From JABWAM01 sp964653025 (GTDB lineage: Bacteria > Verrucomicrobiota > Verrucomicrobiia > JABWAM01): DNA of 19,153 nucleotides. The notes beneath the pieces were generated by a model. The model ran no database searches. It was not told where the DNA came from and saw only the letters and a list, made by a program, of their open reading frames with translations. A program made the translations under genes and the position numbers. Positions within the stretch are counted from its first letter, which is position 1, and every line of letters begins with the position of its first letter. Of the stretch, positions 1 to 6,277 are shown piece by piece. The stretch covers positions 1-19,153 of the forward strand of contig CAZZBZ010000065.1 in NCBI GenBank assembly GCA_964653025.1, given 5' to 3'.

Positions 1-2
1 GA

Positions 3-110
3 CGGCTCCTACAGGCAGAGGTGTTCGGTTGTAGGAGCCGGTATTCCCCCGAGCCATCTCGGGGTTGCCCACGGCGGTCCCCACAGTCTACGGAGCCCGC
101 TCGCCGCTAA
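3..110. repeat. Interspersed repeat module (family A), left-edge copy
   Basis: An inverted repeat GGCTCCTACA (4-13) / TGTAGGAGCC (30-39) forms a hairpin. The whole 38-nt stretch 3-40 recurs with one mismatch at 3627-3664. From 31 onward the sequence matches the left half of the family A element at 3445, including a perfect 7-bp stem CCCCGAG/CTCGGGG (47-53 and 58-64). After about 85 the similarity decays. It lies downstream of the pseudopilin stop at 129. No T-tract follows, so it is called a repeat rather than a terminator. The window edge cuts the element. Confidence 0.75.
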
Positions 111-128
111 CCACGAGCGTGGACGCCT

Positions 129-926
129 TCATGGCACCAGGAACCAACTGGGGGGCCAGGCGTTGTTTTTGGGCCTGGCGTATTCGACATGACCATCCAC
201 GAAACAGAAGTTGGCCCCGCCCCGGTGAATGGCGTAGGTGTCGGGGCCCCGGTAGTAACCCGGGCCGTAGGACAACTGGTCGGCGGGCAACCAACGCTTC
301 AGGGCAACGTCCCATTCAAAGTAGGCGTCCGCCAGGAGCACCACCTGGGAGGGGTTGGTGATCTCGCTCATGCGATAGGGCCCCCATGAGATGCCGTTGA
401 CATTCTGCCGGCGGTTCCGCCAGTTCGGGGGCGTCCCCATGTCGTCCTGAATCACGCCGCCAATCTGGGACATCCCGTAGGTGGAGGCAGCCCAGAACCA
501 GACGTGGGTGTCGGTGGACAACCGCGTGGCGTAGGCCCGGGCGCTGGGGCAGATGTGGACGGAATCCCGCTTCCAGTTGAGCGACTGGCTGCTCGGGGAG
601 GGCAGCCCCGGGATCGGGATGGAGTTGGTAAGGTACTTGGGCCAGCAGACATACCCTTCCCCCCCCGCCTGCCAGCCGCGGGTCACCGGCAGCCAGTCCT
701 CATTCTCGCTGCTGTAGCCATGGATGGCCGCCCCCAGTTGCTTCAGGTTGGACATGCACTTCGCCGAGTAGGCCATCTCCCGGGCGTTCTTGAGCGCCGG
801 CATCAGGAGCGCGGCGAGGATCGCGATGATCGCCACGACCACGAGCAACTCGATCAGGGTAAAAGCTCCCGCTCCACGAGACACGTTCCGCGATTCACGT
901 TTCACGGCAAAACCCGCACGTCGCAT
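129..926 (-). CDS. Type II secretion/pilin-like pseudopilin (DGHV type)
   Basis: A 265-residue prepilin-like protein of the class expanded in Lentisphaerae, Verrucomicrobia and Planctomycetes. The leader (about 21 residues) ends just before FTLIELLVVVAIIAILAALL, a classic N-methylation helix with Glu at position 5. The C-terminus carries the HRGGANFCFVDGHV motif typical of DUF1559-like and H-X9-DG proteins. Such proteins are inner-membrane anchored and are processed by prepilin peptidase; their exact role is not known. The residue before the cleavage site is Ala, not the usual Gly. The ATG at 926 was chosen because the longer start at 995 would overlap the end of the PEP-CTERM gene and give an implausible leader. 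It sits 43 bp after that gene on the same strand, so cotranscription is likely. The leader DNA looks repeat-derived. Confidence 0.88.
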   Translation of the reverse strand: MRRAGFAVKRESRNVSRGAGAFTLIELLVVVAIIAILAALLMPALKNAREMAYSAKCMSNLKQLGAAIHGYSSENEDWLPVTRGWQAGGEGYVCWPKYLTNSIPIPGLPSPSSQSLNWKRDSVHICPSARAYATRLSTDTHVWFWAASTYGMSQIGGVIQDDMGTPPNWRNRRQNVNGISWGPYRMSEITNPSQVVLLADAYFEWDVALKRWLPADQLSYGPGYYRGPDTYAIHRGGANFCFVDGHVEYARPKNNAWPPSWFLVP

Positions 927-969
927 TGGGCGATCCGCCCAACCGCCTCGCTCCGATGGAGCAATCGCC

Positions 970-3333
970 CTAGCTTTGCCGCCGGCGGAGAGCAAGAAGG
1001 AGGGTGAGCCCCGCGCCGAGGGCGACGAGGGCCGAGGGCTCGGGGATCACGGTGAACAACACCACGTCGTTGCCGCCGGTCAGGCTGACTGAGGTATCGG
1101 TCACGTTGCCAAGGTAGGTAATGTGCAATTCGTAGACGCCGTTGCTGAGCACTACGGCGTTTTCCGCGAGGCCGTTGAAGCTGCCGCTGAGGCCGCCGAC
1201 GGCGTCGAGGATGCCGAACAACTGGTTGTCGCCCAGACTGAAGCTGTCCAAGGAGACGCTCAAGCTGCCCGCCAGGGTGGTGGCCCCGGTCACCTTCAGG
1301 CGGTCGTACTGTTCGGTGCCGTTGAAAGTGAAGTTGGTGCCTGCGAGTTGGATCGAAAGGGTGGCGAGGGCCTGGAGGTCCAAGGTGCTGCCCAGTTCGA
1401 GGGAGCCGGCAGAAGCGCCGGGAGCGAGGGTGGCGTTGGCCTGGGCGGTGACGGCGCCGGCGACGCGGCCCGTGCCGCCGAGCGTGGCGTTGGTGACGGC
1501 AACCGCGCCCGAGCCGGTGGCGGAGCCGGCGGGGTTGTTGGCCAGCAGGGTGCCCTCGGAAACGGTGGTGCCGCTGTCGTAGGTGTTGCTGCCCGTCAGT
1601 TCGAGCGTGCCGGCGCCGCGCTTGAGCAGCGAGCCGCCGGTGCCGGAGAGATTGCCGACCAGCCGTCCCCGGTCGGTGGTCAGCTCGGGATTGTCGAAGA
1701 CCACGATCGTGCGGGCGGCGCCGCCGAGGTTGATGTTGTTGTTGATGGTGACCGGATCGGTGCCGTTGGCGGAGTTGAGCTGGAGGTTGTAACCGGAGAA
1801 CCCGTCGTACTGGTTGCCCCAGGTGAGCGTGCTGCCGGATTCGAGCGTGAGGGTGAAGGCGCCGCCGACGGCGGCGAACCCGCCGTGGCCGCCCCAGAAC
1901 ACCGAGCCGGGCACATTCTGGATCTGGCGCGACTCCGTCCCATTGGATTCCCAAATGGCCGGGTCGGTGCCGACGCTGTTGTTGAACTGGATGTAGCTGG
2001 CGTTCGGGATGCCGACGCCGAACGCGCCGCGGACGGAGCCTTTGGTGATCTGGGTCAGGCCGGAGAAGGTGTTGGTGCCGGTCAATTCCAAGACGCCGAA
2101 GCCCGCTTTACTGAGGCTGTTCCCGGGGCCGGAAATGACCCCGGAGAGCACGGCCTTGTCGGCGGCGGTGGCCGGGTTGTCGTTGACGGTGATCGTACGG
2201 TCGGCGCCCAGGCTGAGATTGTCATAGAATTCCACCTCGTTGTTGGCGGTGGCGGAGCCGAAGGTGAGCGTGCCCGGTCCCACGACGAAGGGCGAACCCC
2301 AGGAGATGGAGTCGCGGGTGCCGAGGGTGTCGAGGTCCACGGTGAGTTTGCCGCCGTAGGCCGCAAAGCCGCCCGACTGGCCGCTGTTCCACTGGACCTG
2401 GCCGGCGGCGGTGCCCAACGTGCGGTTGAACGTGCCCCGGGACTCCATGACGCCGCCGTTGAACTTGAGATTGGCGTTGGCGGAAAGGCCGGCGGCATCG
2501 TTGCCGGTGCGGAGAACGGCGCCCCCGCCGTCCCCGATGAGGACGGTCCCGGTGTAGTCGTTGGCGGCATTGGTCAAGCCAACCACGCCGCCCCCATTAA
2601 TACTGATGTTGTCGGCCAGGGCATCGCCACCGGAGATTTTCCCCGCGAGAATGGCGATCCCGGTCCCGTTGTTGTTGAAGGTGATGCTGCCGGTGCCGAA
2701 GTTGAAATCCGCCGTGAGGGTGAGGTTCCCGCTGCCCCCAAAGCTAATGGTGCTGCCGGAGAGAGCGTTGGTATATGTGCGCGTGCCCTCGACCTCGAAG
2801 CGTCCGCCGTTCCAGAAGATCGTGCCGCTGCCCAAGGCGCTGTCGCTGGCGGCCCGGAGGGTGCCCCCGTCCATGTTCAGGAGGCCGCCCACGAGGCCCG
2901 AGTTGTTGCCGGCGAGGACGGTGCGTCCGCCACTGAACCCGATGTTGAGCCCGCTCGACTTGGTGATCGCCGACTCGACCCGCAGGTCCACGCCGCTGTC
3001 GGGCTGAAAGTAGTAGTTGCCGACCCAGTTCAACGTCCCGCCGGTGATGACGTAGCCGTTGGTATGGGCCCTGACGTTGTTCGGGGCGACCGTGCCGCTG
3101 ATGGTGACGGTGCCCGGCGTGGCCTGCAGATGGACGATCTGGCCGTTGGCCCAGGCGGCGTTGTTGGTGCCGCCGTCGGCGGTCCAGTTGCTGCCGACAT
3201 TCCAGGAGCCGGTGCCGCCATCCACCTGGTTGTTGCCGGAGATGGTGTCCCAATAATAGTCCGCGTGTGCGGCCAACGGGGGCAGGAAAAGCAGCGCGAG
3301 GAGAGGGAATAGGGCAAAGGCTGATTTTTTCAT
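970..3333 (-). CDS. PEP-CTERM protein with autotransporter-type beta-strand repeats
   Basis: A 787-residue exported surface protein. Residues 1-24 are a signal peptide (MKKSAFALFPLLALLFLPPLAAHA). The body is low in Cys and rich in Gly, Asn and Thr, and carries autotransporter-associated beta-strand (PATR) motifs near residues 244-270, 409-430 (ELTGTNTFSG) and 571-592 (ELTGSNTYDSGTTV), which predicts a long beta-helix. The C-terminus, VIPEPSALVALGAGLTLLLALRRRQS by composition, has the three PEP-CTERM parts: the PEP box at 764-766, a hydrophobic helix and an Arg cluster. Family knowledge says exosortase removes such tails; no exosortase gene is present here. The ATG at 3333 has a strong Shine-Dalgarno six bases upstream, so the longer in-frame opening to 3624, which reads through repeats, is rejected. 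Function is probably structural or extracellular-matrix; the ligand is unknown. Confidence 0.92.
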   Translation of the reverse strand: MKKSAFALFPLLALLFLPPLAAHADYYWDTISGNNQVDGGTGSWNVGSNWTADGGTNNAAWANGQIVHLQATPGTVTISGTVAPNNVRAHTNGYVITGGTLNWVGNYYFQPDSGVDLRVESAITKSSGLNIGFSGGRTVLAGNNSGLVGGLLNMDGGTLRAASDSALGSGTIFWNGGRFEVEGTRTYTNALSGSTISFGGSGNLTLTADFNFGTGSITFNNNGTGIAILAGKISGGDALADNISINGGGVVGLTNAANDYTGTVLIGDGGGAVLRTGNDAAGLSANANLKFNGGVMESRGTFNRTLGTAAGQVQWNSGQSGGFAAYGGKLTVDLDTLGTRDSISWGSPFVVGPGTLTFGSATANNEVEFYDNLSLGADRTITVNDNPATAADKAVLSGVISGPGNSLSKAGFGVLELTGTNTFSGLTQITKGSVRGAFGVGIPNASYIQFNNSVGTDPAIWESNGTESRQIQNVPGSVFWGGHGGFAAVGGAFTLTLESGSTLTWGNQYDGFSGYNLQLNSANGTDPVTINNNINLGGAARTIVVFDNPELTTDRGRLVGNLSGTGGSLLKRGAGTLELTGSNTYDSGTTVSEGTLLANNPAGSATGSGAVAVTNATLGGTGRVAGAVTAQANATLAPGASAGSLELGSTLDLQALATLSIQLAGTNFTFNGTEQYDRLKVTGATTLAGSLSVSLDSFSLGDNQLFGILDAVGGLSGSFNGLAENAVVLSNGVYELHITYLGNVTDTSVSLTGGNDVVLFTVIPEPSALVALGAGLTLLLALRRRQS

Positions 3334-3339
3334 GGCAGA

Positions 3340-3345
3340 CTCCTT
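3340..3345 (-). promoter_or_regulatory. Strong Shine-Dalgarno deciding the PEP-CTERM protein start
   Basis: On the minus strand AAGGAG lies 6 nt before ATG 3333. It is the clearest ribosome binding site in the window and fixes the start right at the signal peptide. Confidence 0.8.
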
Positions 3346-3444
3346 GTTGACTTCCGAGGCCGTACCACGGGTCCCGAGTGGTGGCGACCAGAAAGCTCTG
3401 GGCAAATTGCTTGCCCGGTTCTGTTGAAGGCGGCGATCCGGCGT

Positions 3445-3536
3445 GTAGGAGCCGGTATTCCCCCGATCTATCTCGGGGTTGCCAACGGCGATCCCCATCA
3501 TTCGGGGGTCCGGTCGCCGACGGCGTCGGCTCCTAC
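3445..3536. repeat. Complete MITE-like family A element
   Basis: The 92-bp unit begins GTAGGAGCCG (3445-3454) and ends with its exact reverse complement CGGCTCCTAC (3527-3536), so it has 10-bp terminal inverted repeats. Internally it has the GGTATTCCCCCGA segment, a degenerate stem around the CTCGGGG sequence and a perfect GCCGAC/GTCGGC hairpin (3516-3521 / 3525-3530). Parts of it recur at 31-85, 3588-3681, 10537-10650 (inverted), about 12284-12311 and 13779-13828. It has no coding potential. Confidence 0.8.
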
Positions 3537-3587
3537 AGGCGGAATTTTCTGGAATGCAGGAGTCCGCCTGAGGCGGACCAACCGCGA

Positions 3588-3681
3588 TCCGGTCGCCGAC
3601 AGCGTCCCGCCCGGCGCGGGACAAGTCGGCTCCTACAGGCAGAGGTGTTGGGTTGTAGGAGCCGACGCCGTCGGCGACTCG
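3588..3681. repeat. Family A right-half modules, back to back
   Basis: Positions 3591-3640 carry the right half of the family A element: a GTCGCCGAC-type segment, a GTCCCGC/GCGGGAC hairpin, then CGGCTCCTACA. Positions 3627-3664 repeat the 38-nt hairpin seen at 3-40, and 3654-3681 run back into the element in the opposite orientation (TGTAGGAGCCGACGCCGTCG). Together with 3445-3536 this makes the gap 3334-3774 mostly repeat DNA. The rest of the gap (3682-3774) shows nothing recognisable. Confidence 0.75.
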
Positions 3682-3774
3682 AAAGGGGCGCGACTGCGAG
3701 ATGACGATACGTTTTCAAGGACGCGGCGCTGGGACACAAGTGAAGGGTTCGGCGCAGGAGGTAATGCAATAGGG

Positions 3775-5571
3775 TTATTTCCAGCCGGGTGTGCGATACA
3801 CTCCGGCATTGAGCCAGTGGGAATTGTCCTGCTGATCTTTTGGATCTCGGCGATCTTCCACGGTTACCATCACTTCTCCCAACCCTTCGCCGGTGGCCCG
3901 AATCTTCCCTTGAAAGGTGGGTTGGGCAGGCAGAATCCATGGCGCATCCGTCGGTCCCAACGACAGGAGGTCCCCGGGCAAGAGGGTGATCTGACGGGCG
4001 CACAAGCTCACCAGTTCCTCCAGCGGCGCGCGGTAGTCGGCGGTGCTAAAAACGCGGGGTGGCTCCTCGCCCACCTGCAGGGTCAGGCGCCGGTTGGTCA
4101 AGTCCTCGTGGCGCTCCACGGGCGTGACCGTTCCCAACCGCGCGAACCCGTCGGCACACCCGCCCAGAAACCACGCGCCACGAGCCTCGAAATCAAACGG
4201 TTGCTCCAGCCAGTCGCCAAGGGAAAGGTCGCGACAGGAAAGCAGGATTGCTATGCCGGCCAAACAGCTACGGGCTTCAGTCTGTTCGAGGTTGTAGGCG
4301 GGTTGCCCGATCACCGCTGCAAGGTGCACCTCGATGTTGATCCGTCCCATATGCGGCTGGAAAACCAGGCGGGCAGGGTCCTCGCCCAAGACTCTGGACG
4401 GATAGAGCAAGGGGTTGAAGCGCGCCTCCTCCGGGATCCCTTCGACCACGGTGGCCCGTCGATAATTGCCGCGGCAGATCCATAGCGACCGGCCGGGCCG
4501 GGCACCCAACTGCTTGGCCACAGGCAGGTTTTCTGCCTGCAGCCGCTGCAAAAATGGGCTTTGCGGCCGTTGTGCATGCGTCCCCGTCCGCCGAATATGC
4601 GTCCGACAGGTGCCGAGATGTTCGATTTCAACTTCCAAATCCTGGGTGGCACCTTCGGTTGCGGCCAGCGTACAAGCTTGGCCGTCCCAGCCGGCTGCGC
4701 CGAGCCCGATGACGGTTCCCACTGGCAGAGTCATAAACCGGGAGAAGTAGGCAATCAAGTACTCCACCCCCTGGCCCAGGGCCGACGTATGGGCGCGGTC
4801 CATGGTCCGGTTGCCGGTTCGCGACCACATCAGCAGGTTGTAATACGGGGCAAAAGCATGGGTGCGATTGCGCATTTCCGTGAGCCGTTCCGCAGGCCAT
4901 TGTTCGCGGAAATGTTCCTCCATCTCCTCAACCGTGATAATCCAGGGGCCCATCACGCCGTTGCCATCGGCTGACTTGGCGAGGGTATCGACGGCCATGT
5001 TGACGTGGGAGGAAACACCTTGATCGCGCAGGCGGTCGTAGAGTCCCAGCAGGCCGGCGATGGACATGTCGTTGAGCACCACCATACCAGCCACGTGGTC
5101 GGCGGCTTGGGATTCGGGAACCTGCCAAGCCTCCTTACCGATGACAAAGCCCACTTCGCAGCCGTGGGCCAGTTTGCCCTCTTGTGGCAGGTCAACGGTC
5201 GCACCGTGGCCGCTGAAGCTGCTCCACGGTCGCACACGGAAAACAGTCACCCGCGGAATGTTCCAGCGGAACTTGACGCCAAACTGGCGTTTCCACGTGG
5301 TGGGATTGTTGTTGTGGGCATAAATATACAGCGGGGAAAAGGGCACAGCCGGAGCCAGCGAGGAACAGTTGAAGACCGCCTGTTTTTGCCAATCGAAACC
5401 GGCGGCCAGTTCGCGGCGTTCCGCGGGAGACAATGCCAGCAGATATTTCAGCCGTGCCTCGGGAGCGATCGATCCCAGACGGGGATGGCCATTCCACAAG
5501 TGGACTTTCTCCTGACCATCCACCAGCCCGCAGTCAACAATTCCCTCCCGAACAAAGGATGCGATTTTCAT
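3775..5571 (-). CDS. Tandem FAH-domain protein (fumarylacetoacetate hydrolase family)
   Basis: A 598-residue protein with two FAH-like domains. Domain 1 is about residues 78-328 (CEVGFVIGKEA, LNDMSIAGL, MGPWIITVEE, SRFMTLPVGTVIGLGAAGWDG, VEIEHLGTCRT). Domain 2 is about 365-572 (IEVHLAAVIGQPA, SCRDLSLGDW, ITLLPGDLLSLGPTDAP). The family hydrolyses or decarboxylates 2-oxo or diketo acids using a divalent metal held by an E-x-E pair and an Asp. Here the pair is incomplete in both halves: domain 1 has G137-x-E139 with D168, domain 2 has E414-x-H416 with D448. Tandem FAH architecture is known in HpaG/HpcE-type enzymes, but this protein is longer. No signal peptide is seen, so it is cytosolic. It has a single-gene setting with a candidate promoter at 5607-5636. 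Substrate unknown; sugar-acid or aromatic catabolism is possible. Confidence 0.85.
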   Translation of the reverse strand: MKIASFVREGIVDCGLVDGQEKVHLWNGHPRLGSIAPEARLKYLLALSPAERRELAAGFDWQKQAVFNCSSLAPAVPFSPLYIYAHNNNPTTWKRQFGVKFRWNIPRVTVFRVRPWSSFSGHGATVDLPQEGKLAHGCEVGFVIGKEAWQVPESQAADHVAGMVVLNDMSIAGLLGLYDRLRDQGVSSHVNMAVDTLAKSADGNGVMGPWIITVEEMEEHFREQWPAERLTEMRNRTHAFAPYYNLLMWSRTGNRTMDRAHTSALGQGVEYLIAYFSRFMTLPVGTVIGLGAAGWDGQACTLAATEGATQDLEVEIEHLGTCRTHIRRTGTHAQRPQSPFLQRLQAENLPVAKQLGARPGRSLWICRGNYRRATVVEGIPEEARFNPLLYPSRVLGEDPARLVFQPHMGRINIEVHLAAVIGQPAYNLEQTEARSCLAGIAILLSCRDLSLGDWLEQPFDFEARGAWFLGGCADGFARLGTVTPVERHEDLTNRRLTLQVGEEPPRVFSTADYRAPLEELVSLCARQITLLPGDLLSLGPTDAPWILPAQPTFQGKIRATGEGLGEVMVTVEDRRDPKDQQDNSHWLNAGVYRTPGWK

Positions 5572-5606
5572 GAAGTACCACGAAGCTGCCGGAGCGGTTG
5601 GGGCGG

Positions 5607-5636
5607 TTTATAAGGTGGACCCCATTGTCCGGCCAA
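5607..5636 (-). promoter_or_regulatory. Candidate sigma-70-type promoter of the FAH gene
   Basis: On the minus strand TTGGCC (5636-5631) and TATAAA (5612-5607) are separated by 18 nt. A start of transcription near 5600 would leave a leader of about 29 nt before ATG 5571. A GGAC-N6-GTCC inverted repeat lies in the spacer and could be an operator. The -35 box is weak (4 of 6) and the call rests on sequence alone. Confidence 0.35.
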
Positions 5637-5701
5637 AACCAGTGAAAGTTAAGCGATGGCGGTGGGGTGTGGAGATTGCGTAAGGGAAGAAGGAGAACAG
5701 G

Positions 5702-5986
5702 TCAAGCGCAGCAGTATTTTTTGGTCCACTTCAGTTTTCCGTGTTTTTCCATCCACTCGGTGACCCAGAGGAAGCGTTCGAGCGGGGTGGGGAGTCCGTC
5801 GGCTACGAACCACAGGCAGAGGTGGGCGTGCCGGATCCGGGGTGTGTACATTTCGTCCAGTGCCCGCCAGATTTCGTCGTGGGCCAGGCTTCTTTCGTAG
5901 ATCTCCTCGTACAGACCCGGTCCCCAGTGCTGATGTACCTTGATGGCACCCCCGATGATACGCCTCGTAAGGTCCTCTTCGAGCAT
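5702..5986 (-). pseudogene. Remnant of a GxxExxY-family gene with a foreign tail
   Basis: Residues 1-36 of this 94-residue reading frame (EEDLTRRIIGGAIKVHQHWG, then PGLYEEIYERSLAHDE) match the N-terminus of GxxExxY proteins, small PD-(D/E)XK-like proteins of unknown role, normally about 120-140 residues. After that the expected core (a VELKAV-like strand and the NFG segment) is missing. It is replaced by an unrelated stretch rich in Trp, Leu and Lys that I do not recognise, ending KLKWTKKYCCA. I see no continuation of the family in the other two frames, so this is a deletion or fusion rather than a simple frameshift. The region is visibly less GC-rich than the lyase gene nearby. It could be a short functional chimera, but a remnant is more likely. 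Confidence 0.6.
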
Positions 5987-6020
5987 GTCCTCGTCTCTGC
6001 CTCGCCTCCCAGAGTGTCAA

Positions 6021-6064
6021 GGTCTGAATGACGGCGGGCTCGCATGCACACCGTCATTCAGACC
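6021..6064. repeat. Perfect 14-bp inverted repeat
   Basis: GGTCTGAATGACGG (6021-6034) and CCGTCATTCAGACC (6051-6064) are exact reverse complements around a 16-nt loop that itself holds GCATGC. It lies between the divergent GxxExxY remnant and the lyase operon. There is no T-tract on either strand. It could be a bidirectional hairpin, a protein-binding palindrome or the scar of a small mobile element. Confidence 0.7.
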
Positions 6065-6091
6065 CCTCCTTCGCCTCCATTCTCAGACCAC

Positions 6092-6150
6092 GCTCGGTTT
6101 TCCCTCTGTGGGTCATCTCAACTCTTGAACCCTTGGCTTGACGCGCATGC
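6092..6150 (+). repeat. 59-bp direct repeat, upstream copy (family B)
   Basis: This stretch, starting GCTCGGTTTTCCCTCTGTGG and ending GACGCGCATGC, is repeated at 12534-12592 in the same orientation with three mismatches, at the first base and at two positions near the 5' end. The last 40 or so bases are identical. Copies lie just outside both ends of the lyase–pilin–ankyrin unit. The rest of the gap 5987-6277 holds the 14-bp inverted repeat and otherwise nothing recognised. Confidence 0.85.
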
Positions 6151-6263
6151 GAACTCCGAAAGCCTTCGCGAGCAGACGCCTTCGGGGCGATTCGAGGCGG
6201 GCATGGGCCCCGGTGGGAAACCCACTTGCCCAGTGCATGGGGATTGCCGTTCGCCGCCGGGCG

Positions 6264-6269
6264 CGGGAG
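6264..6269 (+). promoter_or_regulatory. Shine-Dalgarno for the lyase
   Basis: CGGGAG ends 8 nt before ATG 6278. This supports the start at the signal peptide over the longer in-frame opening at 6044, which would translate the 59-bp repeat. Confidence 0.55.
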
Positions 6270-6277
6270 AGTCCGCC

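Noticed and set aside
1123..3312. Long plus-strand opening of over 700 codons opposite the PEP-CTERM gene
   Set aside because: It is exactly antisense to a gene with signal peptide, PATR repeats, PEP-CTERM and Shine-Dalgarno. Its product is biased to Gly, Ala, Glu and Val, as expected from a GC-rich mirror frame.
3334..3624. N-terminal extension of the PEP-CTERM protein
   Set aside because: It would translate repeat DNA and place an Arg-rich stretch before a perfect signal peptide. The strong Shine-Dalgarno sits at 3340-3345.
3445..3681. CRISPR-like array
   Set aside because: Repeat pieces differ in length and orientation, have hairpin ends, lack constant spacers and have no cas genes nearby.
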